Shown piece after piece: positions 48,267-57,112 of a DNA stretch of 64,000 bases. The number at the start of each line of letters is the position of its first letter. Position 1 is the stretch's first letter. A model generated the notes under the pieces. That model searched no databases. It had not been told where the DNA came from and was given only the letters and a program-made list of their open reading frames with translations. The position numbers and the translations under genes were made by a program. Origin of the DNA: Bacteroidota bacterium (lineage in GTDB: Bacteria; Bacteroidota; Bacteroidia; Cytophagales; Cyclobacteriaceae); contig JAEYWY010000022.1 of NCBI GenBank assembly GCA_023428695.1, forward strand, positions 1 to 64,000. The letters run 5' to 3'.

Positions 48267-49637
48267 TTAAGGATTGTCGTTCGCGCCGGTGAACGGGATA
48301 TTGAGCACAAGCTCACCTACACGTTCCCCCTGAACCAGTCCCGCGTCAGCCGAAAACGTATAATGAAGTCCGCCAAGAAAGCGTGAGTTCGCGGCTTCCA
48401 GCGCATACTCCTTCAAATTGGCATACGATCTGGCCCCGAAAAGATCCTCATGCGTACGATCCGTAAACGACCGGTTTTTTCCGAACATGGATTCGAGTAC
48501 GACGTAGGACGCCCCGCCAATCGTGGCATGCGCCGACGGGTATTCGGGATGCGGCGGTGTCCCGATCGTTGAACTCCACGTTGCATACCCCATCACATTT
48601 CGGATGAAGGATACCGGGCGGATCAGGTTATACGTGTACTTTGCCTTGAAAACACAGATAGTCGCCTCATAGATCGCGATACCGTGCATCGCATAGGTCA
48701 AAGCAGCTTTATCAAGTTTCATCTTGTCAGCCACGATGAGTTGCGTGGCTATATGCGTGTAGTGCGACGATGTCCCGTAATTGCCAGGAAGGTCACCCCA
48801 TGTTTTGATCACGGCGATATCGTCTTCTGTGAGCAGTTGAGATGCATCGTAAACATGCTTCACCGCCTGGTGGAAATCCGACGGTTCACTTTCCGAATAC
48901 GCAGGGGGCGGTGGCGGCAGTGTGGCCTGCGCACTGCCAGGTACGAACGACCGGTTATTTCCCCACGTGGGTCGGATAGGCGCTGCAAACGCCGGGGGTG
49001 TGGGAATCCACAATCCGGCACCGCTCGGCGGCGTGTATGAAGGATCGAACGGTGACTTGTACGCCTCGTGACCTCCGTCAGTCTTCGACCATTCAAAGAC
49101 CTGATCCGCAATGTTTCTCCCGTACGTGCGCGATTCTGCAAGCATTTTATCCTTTACATGACTGGAGAATAGGGAATCAAAAGATGCTTCCAGGGAATCG
49201 ATCCGACCGAGGTTGGCTGCAGAAGTATTAGCATACAACTGCCTCAGGATTTGAGCCATCGCCGCGTTCGCGCTGGCGGGCCAGAAAACCGGACGTTTTA
49301 TCCACGGATCATGAAAAGCACCGCCGGTAAAGTGTTTCATGACTGACCGATGTCCCGGCATACCGTTAACCACCGACTCGTACAAGGCAAGTCCGGAATA
49401 CGAGAAGGCGCGGGCAGCGACGAGGGGATCGAAACCGGGTGTACTCTTCGTCAGGTCCTGCTGGAGATTAACCCATGCGATCGCTACATCGGCCGGAAAT
49501 TTTCTGGTCAGGCTCAATGGAGATCCCCCGCCGTGATGGGGCCAGTCGTTGCAGCTCACGCCGAGGACTGCAACCGTGACAAGAGACAGGACCAGGATCA
49601 TCCTGTTCAGATTGAAAGTTCGTTTTTTCGTTTTCAT
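48267..49637 (-). CDS. vanadium-dependent haloperoxidase-like PAP2 lipoprotein
   Basis: 456 residues. Lipoprotein signal (MILVLSLVTVAVLGVSC). The C-terminal half is an all-helical PAP2/haloperoxidase domain with the three vanadate or phosphate-binding motifs: K..YTYNLIRP, HPEYPSAHATIGG and SRFLGGLHY (the SR-x5-H motif). Such enzymes oxidise halides with hydrogen peroxide, or act as acid phosphatases; the sequence alone does not distinguish them. A proline-rich loop (PPPPPAYSESEPSD) lies before the domain. Divergent from an AraC regulator. Confidence 0.85.
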   Translation of the reverse strand: MKTKKRTFNLNRMILVLSLVTVAVLGVSCNDWPHHGGGSPLSLTRKFPADVAIAWVNLQQDLTKSTPGFDPLVAARAFSYSGLALYESVVNGMPGHRSVMKHFTGGAFHDPWIKRPVFWPASANAAMAQILRQLYANTSAANLGRIDSLEASFDSLFSSHVKDKMLAESRTYGRNIADQVFEWSKTDGGHEAYKSPFDPSYTPPSGAGLWIPTPPAFAAPIRPTWGNNRSFVPGSAQATLPPPPPAYSESEPSDFHQAVKHVYDASQLLTEDDIAVIKTWGDLPGNYGTSSHYTHIATQLIVADKMKLDKAALTYAMHGIAIYEATICVFKAKYTYNLIRPVSFIRNVMGYATWSSTIGTPPHPEYPSAHATIGGASYVVLESMFGKNRSFTDRTHEDLFGARSYANLKEYALEAANSRFLGGLHYTFSADAGLVQGERVGELVLNIPFTGANDNP

Positions 49638-49741
49638 TTTGTTGTTTTTTGCGCAAAACTATCGCACCCACAAGCGACAGGATTTGTTCACCGGCTCAAT
49701 TAGTTTGGTTTACGGTCCATACGCATATTTTTTTTTGCCGC

Positions 49742-50683
49742 ATGGGCGACAACCATTTTCCGCCCTTCACGTATTGGAATAGGCATCTCCCCAAACCTCA
49801 GTTTACCGCAATGCTCGATATCTTCCGGACCTTCAGGGACGATCCCGCATACAATAAGCTAATCGGCGATGGTTACCTCTTCGCGGAATACAAGTGCCCG
49901 CTTCAGACGGAAACATTCCAGTTCATGACCGAAGTGAGCTTCTTTACGTTTGTCGTGAGTGGAAGAAAAGACTGGTTCGCCAACGGAAAAACTTATCCCG
50001 TTCAGGAGGGCGATGCGGTCTTTATCAGAAAAGGTGTGTACACGACCAGGCAGTATTTTGACGTCGACCATTGCCTGATCACCTGCTTTATCACGGACGA
50101 TTTCATCCGGAATTTTATGCGCGAGAATAACGTCCAGCCGGGTGCATCCGACAGCACAGGCGATCACGATCAGATCTTCCGGATTACCGTAACCGATTCG
50201 GTCAAAACATTGTTTTACAGCATGTACACGTACCTGAAGATGAATCAGGAAATTCCCCGCGCACTCGTTGAGTTAAAATTCCGGGAGCTGTTGTATAATA
50301 TCATGCTCGATCCGGATCACGCCGGCATGATGCAGTATTTTCATTCGCTCAACCACACCGGCCGAAGGACTTTCGAAGAAGTGATGATGAAGAACTTCAA
50401 TGCGGATCTTGAACTCGAAGACTTTGCCCGCTTAAGTGGGCGAAGCCTCTCAACATTCAAAAGAGATTTCAAGAACTACTATCGGCAAACTCCCGGTAAA
50501 TGGCTCAACGAGAAAAGATTGGAGTACGCAAAAACGCTCTTGATGTCATCGGATTTGAACGTTAACGAAGTCTGTTACGAAAGCGGCTTCCGGAACACTT
50601 CGCATTTTAATAAGGCCTTTAAGCAGCGCTACAACCTTGCACCTAATCAATTCAGGCGTACATCGGCCACGTTGCCGCATTAG
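49742..50683 (+). CDS. AraC-family transcriptional regulator
   Basis: 313 residues from ATG 49742; earlier starts overlap the promoter region and give no plausible sequence. The N-terminal part is cupin-like (YPVQEGDAVFIRKGVYTTRQ) for ligand sensing; the C-terminal ~100 residues carry two helix-turn-helix motifs: LEDFARLSGRSLSTFKRDFK and VNEVCYESGFRNTSHFNKAF with the closing NLAPNQFRR. It lies divergent to the haloperoxidase gene and may control it. Confidence 0.88.
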   Translation: MGDNHFPPFTYWNRHLPKPQFTAMLDIFRTFRDDPAYNKLIGDGYLFAEYKCPLQTETFQFMTEVSFFTFVVSGRKDWFANGKTYPVQEGDAVFIRKGVYTTRQYFDVDHCLITCFITDDFIRNFMRENNVQPGASDSTGDHDQIFRITVTDSVKTLFYSMYTYLKMNQEIPRALVELKFRELLYNIMLDPDHAGMMQYFHSLNHTGRRTFEEVMMKNFNADLELEDFARLSGRSLSTFKRDFKNYYRQTPGKWLNEKRLEYAKTLLMSSDLNVNEVCYESGFRNTSHFNKAFKQRYNLAPNQFRRTSATLPH

Positions 50684-50958
50684 TCATGTAATTTCGGAAC
50701 CTTCATCCTGATCGCAGACAGCCACTTGTCCCGTGATTGCCCTCCAGACTTTGTGTAGACGTTGCTTAAGTATAGTTACCCCGGTGTTATCCCGGACCGC
50801 AGCTGAAGTTTACCCGACCATGTTCCGGTATTATATACCGGGTTATCTTCGGCTAAACTATGGCTGAACATTGTGGTAACTCCGGGGTAACCTCCTATGA
50901 TCATCGCTTTTGTAAGCAAGTTCAGCCGGGCATTGGACGCATTGGATTGTTGCTACAG
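50684..50958. other. intergenic region with inverted repeats
   Basis: GTTACCCCGG near 50776 and CCGGGGTAAC near 50885 are inverted copies and CCGGTATTATATACCGG (about 50826-50842) is a small palindrome between them. It could terminate the convergent genes. No ORF was recognised. Confidence 0.4.
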
Positions 50959-51411
50959 CTAATGTTGGGCAGACTGCATCTCGCGTCTGCGTTTTGCATC
51001 AATCGAATAATTGCCCGCACCAAAAACCATCATAACGATCAGCCCTGCCAGCACTGCAAGTGAAACCCAAAGTTCCATGTGACTACCAAGTGCGATGTGC
51101 CCGCGCGGTGCGTTTACCATAAACACAGCACCAATCAGAATCGGCATTTGTACTACTGAAACGATACGCGTATAGAGTCCCATGGCGATCAATGGCCCGC
51201 CCAGAACGTGTGCAAATACAATGTAATGAGCGAGATATGCGCCCGCAAAGTAGTTATTGATTCCCGACGCCATCATCTCAAGGTCGTTCATGTGCGTGAC
51301 AAAGTACGCACCCTTGTAAGTGATAAAAACGCCGAGTAAAATACGAACAATGTCAAGAAATGCAGGGCGATGACTGTTACCCCACTTTTCAACGTCGGTA
51401 ATTACACTCAT
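50959..51411 (-). CDS. DoxX-family membrane protein
   Basis: 150 residues with four hydrophobic helices (ILLGVFITYKGAYFVTHMND; YLAHYIVFAHVLGGPLIAMG; VVQMPILIGAVFMVNAP; ELWVSLAVLAGLIVMMVFGA). YKG in helix 1 and HVLGGPLIAMGLYTR in helix 2 correspond to the conserved parts of DoxX proteins. A different subgroup from the protein at 33125, and not paired with a regulator. Function unknown beyond a presumed redox-linked membrane role. Confidence 0.8.
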   Translation of the reverse strand: MSVITDVEKWGNSHRPAFLDIVRILLGVFITYKGAYFVTHMNDLEMMASGINNYFAGAYLAHYIVFAHVLGGPLIAMGLYTRIVSVVQMPILIGAVFMVNAPRGHIALGSHMELWVSLAVLAGLIVMMVFGAGNYSIDAKRRREMQSAQH

Positions 51412-51628
51412 ACGGATAGGGTTAATGATGTATACAAAGTTTACAAAATTTTCCCGCCAACGTCAATTGATATATCTCTTAAGTTAAGCAACCGCCGGCG
51501 TGAATCCGCTTGAAATGGCAATACACGCCGCATAGTCACATTCGTAGCCAGCCACCGATAGAACGCGAGAGAATATCCCAGCCAAATTTCACTATTTTGC
51601 GTACCATATCCGTTTCGCAGCCTTGAGA

Positions 51629-52513
51629 ATGAATCAACCTGTACTCAGTCGTCTTCTGCTTTCGATTAAAACGATCACGCTGGTTGTCATAACCGTCGTG
51701 AATCTCAGTGCTCAGCACACAATCCTATGGCGGGTGACAGATTCAGTAAGTCAAAACACTTCATTCATCCTCGGTACATTTCACCAGATGGGAAATTCTT
51801 TTGTTGACTCTCTGCCTGTAATTTCTTCCAGCCTGTACCAATCGGACGTTGCCATTTTCGAGTCGATCGATCCGGTAGAACAAACGCGAACCGCTATTTC
51901 AAAAAGGCCGGCGTCGCCCGCGATCGAAAAAGCGCTTGGCGTCAGGCATTTCAAAGCACTCAGGGAACTGAGCAGCACATGGGAAGTCGACATTTACAAG
52001 TTGAAACCAGTAGAGTTGCGCTGGAAGCTGCAACAGGAATATCAGAAGTTCAAATGCAACACAGTAAAACCCGGAGACAAATGGGATCATTTCGACTCGT
52101 ACCTTATCGCGTTGGCCAGGCAACATGACATCACGATACTCGGTCTTGAGACGGATAGCATGCAGTTGGCGCTCATCGACGAGGAGTATCAATCCCCGGA
52201 CTGGAATGCAGAACGAAAGACCATCAGGCGGTGGATCGATTATTTCAATGATCCCACACCTGATCCCCGGCTATGTCAGCTTTCAAAGACATACCGCGCG
52301 CTCAATCTTGATTATTCTTTTGACCAGCCCTGCAGTGATAACGTCCTTTTAAAAAAACGAAACGAGGAGTGGATGCAGATACTTCCTGACTTCATACGCA
52401 CAAACAATTGTTTCATCGCCGTGGGGTATGCCCATCTGCAACGTGACTGTGGTCTTCTGGAAACGCTCAGACGCATGGGTTTTACTGTGGAACCGGTCGC
52501 GATGAACAGGTAG
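51629..52513 (+). CDS. TraB/GumN-family protein
   Basis: 294 residues from ATG 51629 (a TTG lies two codons before). Signal sequence (LLLSIKTITLVVITVVNLSA). The mature protein shows TraB/GumN hallmarks: ILWRVTDSVSQNTSFILGTF with HQMG (the first GxxH motif), a second half with DITILGLETDSMQLALID and a final CFIAVGYAHLQRDCGLLETL (GxxH again). The family is thought to be metal-dependent peptidases with Tiki-like His motifs. The protein is exported, presumably to the periplasm. Stand-alone gene. Confidence 0.85.
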   Translation: MNQPVLSRLLLSIKTITLVVITVVNLSAQHTILWRVTDSVSQNTSFILGTFHQMGNSFVDSLPVISSSLYQSDVAIFESIDPVEQTRTAISKRPASPAIEKALGVRHFKALRELSSTWEVDIYKLKPVELRWKLQQEYQKFKCNTVKPGDKWDHFDSYLIALARQHDITILGLETDSMQLALIDEEYQSPDWNAERKTIRRWIDYFNDPTPDPRLCQLSKTYRALNLDYSFDQPCSDNVLLKKRNEEWMQILPDFIRTNNCFIAVGYAHLQRDCGLLETLRRMGFTVEPVAMNR

Positions 52514-52598
52514 CCCGCTATTTGCACGGGAAACACACCAACGTATAGAGCTTTCGATAATTTCATTTATATTTCACCGTTACAGTCCGCATTTACCT

Positions 52599-55500
52599 AT
52601 GAAATTTATTCAACAATATTCGCTCAAATCCAGGCTCGTTTCGATGGCCGTTGGACTCTTACTGATGGCATGTGGTGACGCCAGGGAAAACAAGGATACA
52701 TCACCCGCTGATAAACGTATTAAACGTATGGACGCTGACGCCGTCAGGAAGCTAGCGCAGCAAATCGAGTCATCAGTAACGCCGCAGCTTGCAGAAGGAT
52801 TAACGCTGAAGATATGGGGAGTAGATTCATTGGTCGCCGATCCGGTAGCCGTCGACGTTGATGATTACGGCAATGTATACTACACGCGGACAAACCGCCA
52901 AAAAAATTCAGAGTTCGATATACGCGGACACCAGGATTGGGAACTCGGCTCCATTGCCCTGAAGAATGTCGAAGAGAAACGTGCATTCCTGCGCAAGGTT
53001 CTCTCCCCGGAAAACAGTGACAAGAACACCTGGCACGCGGACCTCAACGGCGATGGTTCACACGATTGGCGTGATATGACAATCGAAAAAGAACATGTCT
53101 ACCGCGTCGCCGACACCGATGGGGATGGCCTGGCCGACCTGTCGCAACTCGAAGTTGAAGACTTCAACGACGAAATTACCGATGCTGCCGGTGGTGTGAT
53201 GAAGCATGGAAACGACCTTTTTGTCAACGTTGGTCCGGACATGTGGAAATTCAATGACACCGACGGTGACGGCCTGGCCGATGAGAAGAAGTCGCTGTCA
53301 CACGGTTATGGTGTACACATCGGATTCAGCGGGCACGGCATGTCAGGCATTGAGATGGGTCCGGATGGCCGGGTATACTGGCAGATTGGCGACATCGGTT
53401 TCAGCGGCACCGGTCCCAACGGTGAAAAGTATGAACATCCCAACAGCGGCGTGATCGTTCGCGCCAATCCGGACGGAAGCGACTTCGAAGTTTTCGCTTA
53501 CGGTAATCGCAATACGCATGAGTTTGTGTTTGATGAATACGGTAACCTTATCAGTGAAGACAACGACGGTGATCATCCCGGCGAAAGCGAACGCATTGTT
53601 TACGTGGTCAACGGTGCGGATATCGGCTGGCGCATAAACTGGCAGTTCGGAAAGTATCGCGATCCGGATAACAACAGGTACAAGGTGTGGATGGATGAAA
53701 AGTTATACGTTCCTCATTTTGAGGGTCAGGCCGCATACATCACGCCGGCGATTGCAAATTACGTCAACGGTCCGACGGGAATGCTTTACAATCCGGGTAC
53801 AGCGCTCGGCGAAGAATGGAAGAACATGTTTTTCGTTGCCGAGTTCGTTGGTAACCCCTCACAATCGGGGATTCACGCTTTCAGACTCAAACCAAAAGGC
53901 GCGACATTCGAGCTTGCCGAAACCAAAAAAGTTCTCGGTGGCGTACTCGCTACGGGTATGGAATGGGGGCCCGACGGCGCAATATATTTCGGTGACTGGA
54001 TCGAAGGCTGGGGTACCAAAGATCACGGTCGTATCTGGAAACTCGATGTCGAAAATCCCAACGCTGAAGAACGAAACGAGGTAAAGCAACTTATTGGTGA
54101 CGACTTCACAAAATACGACAAGGCGAAACTTGGGGATCTCCTCCGTCACAAGGACATGCGTGTTCGTCAGAAGGCGCAGTTTGAACTGGCGAACCGCGAT
54201 GATGAGGGCATGGCTATCTTCTCAGCGGCGCTAGATCAACGCGAACATCAACTTGCCCGGGTACACGCAATCTGGGGAATAAGCCAGCTCACACGTAAGA
54301 ATGCGAAATATGGAGCAACGCTGGTGCCTGCACTTACGGATGCCGACCCCGAGATTCGGGCACAGGCTGCCAGGTGGATTGGTGATGTCCGTCTTCAGGG
54401 CACCGGCGACAAACTTATCCCGCTGCTAAAGGATGAGTACACTCGCGCGCGATTCTTCGCCGCCGAAGCACTCGGACGAATCGCGTACAAGCCCGCGGTC
54501 GAGCCGCTCATTGAATTGCTTGCCAACAACGACGACAAGGATACATACATCCGTCACGCTGCCAGTCTTGCGCTCGCAAGGATCGGCGATGCTGCAAAGG
54601 TAGCCGCGCTTTCTACACATCCGTCGCGCGCCGTACGCATCGGTGCTGTTGTCGCGCTGCGAAGAATGGCCGATGCCGGCGTGGCGAACTTCCTCAACGA
54701 TAAAGATGAATTTGTTGTTACCGAGGCGGCACGCGCCATCAACGACGATCTTTCCATTGAGGGTGCAATCCCTGCGCTGGGAAATATTCTCACGACTACG
54801 CCATTCAAAAATGAAGCACTCATCCGTCGTTCCATCAACGCAAATTTGCGGGCAGGCAGCGACGAAGGCATCAACAATCTCATTGCGTACGCATCACGCG
54901 AGAGCAACCCTTCCGCTATGCGAGCCGAAGCATTGGCTGCACTCAGCACCTGGGCTAAACCTTCCGTTGTCGATCGCGTCGATGGACGTTACCGCGGCGA
55001 GATCACGCGCGACGCAGAAAACGTTCGGCGTCTCTCAAAAGGTGCACTTATCAGACTTGCGACAACAGCTGATCCCGACGTTCGCGTCGCTTCTATCAAG
55101 GCTATCGGTAAACTACAGGTTGCAGACGGCGCAGAGCGTTTGTTCGCGGCTCTGTCATCCGACAAAAATCCGGCTGTCCGCGAAGAAGCGGTCAAGTCGC
55201 TTGCACAACTTAATGACAAGCGAATTGCCGACGCCATCAAGCTCGCGTTGCAGGACAAACAAAAGAACGTACGCGTAACTGCACTTGACCTGCTGCCCAA
55301 GATGAACCTGGCTCCCGACGTCTCCGTTCCCATGCTTGAAGATGTTATCGCGAAAGGAACAGTCGAGGAAAAGCAAGCTGCGCTCACAACGCTGGGCACT
55401 GTTCCCGCCGACAAGGCACGCCCTTCGATCGAAAAACTACTCAGCCAACTCGAAACCGGAAAGCTTGCGCCCGAAGTAATGCTTGAGTTGTCCGATGCCA

Positions 55501-56018
55501 TCGATCAGATCAAAGCACAGGACCTTAAACAACAACTTAAGGCAATCGTTCGGAAATCAGCAACTGACACATTGAAAGCGGCGTACGCGGGTGCGTTATT
55601 GGGCGGCGACCCCGACAGAGGCGCGCGCATCTTCTATGCACACCAGGGCGCCCAATGTATCCGTTGCCACACGTACGGCGACTATGGAGGAACCGCTGGT
55701 CCACGCCTTAACGGAGTAGCGTCCCGACTTACGCGCGAACAATTGCTTGAATCACTGATAGATCCTAGCGCACGTATTGCTGCGGGATACGGATTCGCAA
55801 CGATTGAGCTAAGCGACGGCCGAAAACTCAGTGGCATTGTTCAGGAAGACGCGCAGAAAGCCTTGAAACTCAAAGTCGGCACAAAGCCCGATACGGTTAT
55901 TCAACAGCAGGCAATCCGTAACAAATCGTACGGGGCGTCGAGTATGCCGCCCATGAGAAGTGTGTTGACAAAGAAGGAGATCAGGGATGTGGTGAGTTTT
56001 CTCGCGACGATGAAGTAA
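52599..56018 (+). CDS. PVC-type heme-binding protein with beta-propeller, HEAT repeats and cytochrome c
   Basis: 1139 residues. Lipoprotein signal (RLVSMAVGLLLMAC). Residues ~45-480 form a sugar-dehydrogenase-like beta-propeller (PVAVDVDDYGNVYYTRTNRQ, VADTDGDGLADLSQLEVEDF with calcium-type DxDxDG loops, GMEWGPDGAIYFGDWIEGWG). Residues ~500-1000 are HEAT repeats (LVPALTDADPEIRAQAARWI). The end is a monohaem cytochrome c with CIRCH near 1020, SSMPPM as axial-Met candidate. This architecture occurs in Bacteroidota and Planctomycetota as an electron-transferring membrane-bound dehydrogenase; the substrate is unknown. No partner gene is linked. Confidence 0.88.
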   Translation: MKFIQQYSLKSRLVSMAVGLLLMACGDARENKDTSPADKRIKRMDADAVRKLAQQIESSVTPQLAEGLTLKIWGVDSLVADPVAVDVDDYGNVYYTRTNRQKNSEFDIRGHQDWELGSIALKNVEEKRAFLRKVLSPENSDKNTWHADLNGDGSHDWRDMTIEKEHVYRVADTDGDGLADLSQLEVEDFNDEITDAAGGVMKHGNDLFVNVGPDMWKFNDTDGDGLADEKKSLSHGYGVHIGFSGHGMSGIEMGPDGRVYWQIGDIGFSGTGPNGEKYEHPNSGVIVRANPDGSDFEVFAYGNRNTHEFVFDEYGNLISEDNDGDHPGESERIVYVVNGADIGWRINWQFGKYRDPDNNRYKVWMDEKLYVPHFEGQAAYITPAIANYVNGPTGMLYNPGTALGEEWKNMFFVAEFVGNPSQSGIHAFRLKPKGATFELAETKKVLGGVLATGMEWGPDGAIYFGDWIEGWGTKDHGRIWKLDVENPNAEERNEVKQLIGDDFTKYDKAKLGDLLRHKDMRVRQKAQFELANRDDEGMAIFSAALDQREHQLARVHAIWGISQLTRKNAKYGATLVPALTDADPEIRAQAARWIGDVRLQGTGDKLIPLLKDEYTRARFFAAEALGRIAYKPAVEPLIELLANNDDKDTYIRHAASLALARIGDAAKVAALSTHPSRAVRIGAVVALRRMADAGVANFLNDKDEFVVTEAARAINDDLSIEGAIPALGNILTTTPFKNEALIRRSINANLRAGSDEGINNLIAYASRESNPSAMRAEALAALSTWAKPSVVDRVDGRYRGEITRDAENVRRLSKGALIRLATTADPDVRVASIKAIGKLQVADGAERLFAALSSDKNPAVREEAVKSLAQLNDKRIADAIKLALQDKQKNVRVTALDLLPKMNLAPDVSVPMLEDVIAKGTVEEKQAALTTLGTVPADKARPSIEKLLSQLETGKLAPEVMLELSDAIDQIKAQDLKQQLKAIVRKSATDTLKAAYAGALLGGDPDRGARIFYAHQGAQCIRCHTYGDYGGTAGPRLNGVASRLTREQLLESLIDPSARIAAGYGFATIELSDGRKLSGIVQEDAQKALKLKVGTKPDTVIQQQAIRNKSYGASSMPPMRSVLTKKEIRDVVSFLATMK

Positions 56019-56086
56019 GCAGTTTCAGGTTCCCGCCGTCGCGAAACGCCATGGCGGGCACGCAGGTGAAAGGTGAACGAACTACT

Positions 56087-56130
56087 TCTTTGCGTTACTT
56101 AAAGGTCTCCTGCGTCTTTGCGGTGAAAAA
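56087..56130. repeat. dispersed C/T-rich short repeat (copy 4)
   Basis: TCTTTGCGTTACTTAAAGG followed by TGCGTCTTTGCGGTGAAAAA, the clearest form of the family also seen at 30551, 32144 and 37760. Confidence 0.6.
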
Positions 56131-56145
56131 CAGACGACACAAAAA

Positions 56146-56171
56146 AACCTCCGGTCAGAGCGCCGGAGGTT
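56146..56171. terminator. bidirectional terminator
   Basis: AACCTCCGG pairs with CCGGAGGTT, with A run left and T run right. It separates the large cytochrome gene from the convergent SRPBCC gene. Confidence 0.85.
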
Positions 56172-56179
56172 TCTTTTTG

Positions 56180-56674
56180 TTATTTGTTTTCGAAGAGGCG
56201 GTCGAGGTTTTCGAGGGCCGAGGTGAATCCTTCGCGGAAGCCCATCTCGACAACCTTCCCGAGATTTTCCAGACTGTCGTATTGTATACTGACAGACACC
56301 AATGTGCCATCCTCCACTTCGCTGAAAACGCTTGTCCATACCGAGTTTGGAAACCCGGTTGCCTTTCCCTGCTCATCACAGAAGCTATCCCTGGACGAAA
56401 ATTGTTTCAACGGAATAATCTTTGTATAGTCAGCGCGACACCATTGCTTTTCGCCTTCTGGTCCCATCATCGCATAAAGCCAGTGACCGCCGTCTCTGAA
56501 ATCCATCGTTTTTGTTTTGGTCTTCCACGGCAGCGGCGCCCACCATTGATCAAGTAATTCACTTTGTGTCCACGCAGCCCACACGTTTTTCAAAGGTGCC
56601 GCAAATTCGCGTTCAACAAAGACACGGTTATTGGTCTTATCAACCTTGAAGTTCATTAACAGGTTCGTCTTCAT
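56180..56674 (-). CDS. SRPBCC (AHSA1-like) domain protein
   Basis: 164 residues forming one START-like domain: VFVEREFAAPLKNVWAAWTQ, LLDQWWAPLPWKTKTKTMDF, DGGHWLYAMMGPEGEKQWCR and the closing helix FREGFTSALENLDRLFE. Typical of AHSA1/SRPBCC proteins that bind small hydrophobic ligands. Its ATG overlaps the ArsR stop by 4 nt (ATGA), so both are co-translated; such ArsR-SRPBCC pairs are common. Confidence 0.9.
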   Translation of the reverse strand: MKTNLLMNFKVDKTNNRVFVEREFAAPLKNVWAAWTQSELLDQWWAPLPWKTKTKTMDFRDGGHWLYAMMGPEGEKQWCRADYTKIIPLKQFSSRDSFCDEQGKATGFPNSVWTSVFSEVEDGTLVSVSIQYDSLENLGKVVEMGFREGFTSALENLDRLFENK

Positions 56675-56991
56675 TTTTTCCGGGTTTTGAGTTTTAACAA
56701 TACATTATCAAGCTGGTTGAAACGATCTTCCCACAACTTCCTGAATTGCGCGAGCCATTTGTCAACTTCTTTCATTTTCGGTGCGTTAAGCCGGTAGTAA
56801 ATTTCTCTGCCCTGCTGCTGTTGTACAACCAAGTCACATTCGGCCAGGTACCTGATATGTTTTGACACCGCCTGCCGTGTCGAGTCAAAATGTTCGGCGA
56901 CAGCATTGGGTGTCATTGGCTTTCTTGAAAGCAATACCATTATCTCCCGCCTGGTCGGATCCGCCAGGCCCTGAAAAACGTCTCTTCTCAT
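56671..56991 (-). CDS. ArsR-family transcriptional regulator
   Basis: 106 residues, a winged helix throughout: VFQGLADPTRREIMVLLSRK, NAVAEHFDSTRQAVSKHIRY (recognition helix), LVVQQQQGREIYYRLNA (wing). No metal-binding cysteines are present, so it is of the non-metal ArsR type that goes with SRPBCC genes. Two identical-core dyads (GCAAC-N6-GTTGC) lie around its promoter and indicate autoregulation. Confidence 0.9.
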   Translation of the reverse strand: MRRDVFQGLADPTRREIMVLLSRKPMTPNAVAEHFDSTRQAVSKHIRYLAECDLVVQQQQGREIYYRLNAPKMKEVDKWLAQFRKLWEDRFNQLDNVLLKLKTRKK

Positions 56992-56998
56992 GATTTAT

Positions 56999-57045
56999 GC
57001 AACTCTATGGTTGCAAATATATACGCAACTCATCGGTTGCACAAT
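56999..57045 (-). promoter_or_regulatory. ArsR promoter with two operator dyads
   Basis: GCAACTCTATGGTTGC (56999-57014) and GCAACTCATCGGTTGC (57025-57040) share the GCAAC-N6-GTTGC dyad, 26 nt apart. On the minus strand TATATTTG (57021-57014) is a perfect -7 box and ATTG (57045-57042) a near -33 box at 20-nt spacing. One dyad lies between the boxes, the other over the transcription start. Confidence 0.75.
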
Positions 57046-57112
57046 ATTCCGGCAGTTTTTTTTTACACCAGAGCAGGTGAACGAAAACGAAGGGTTTTGT
57101 TACTGGACGCCG

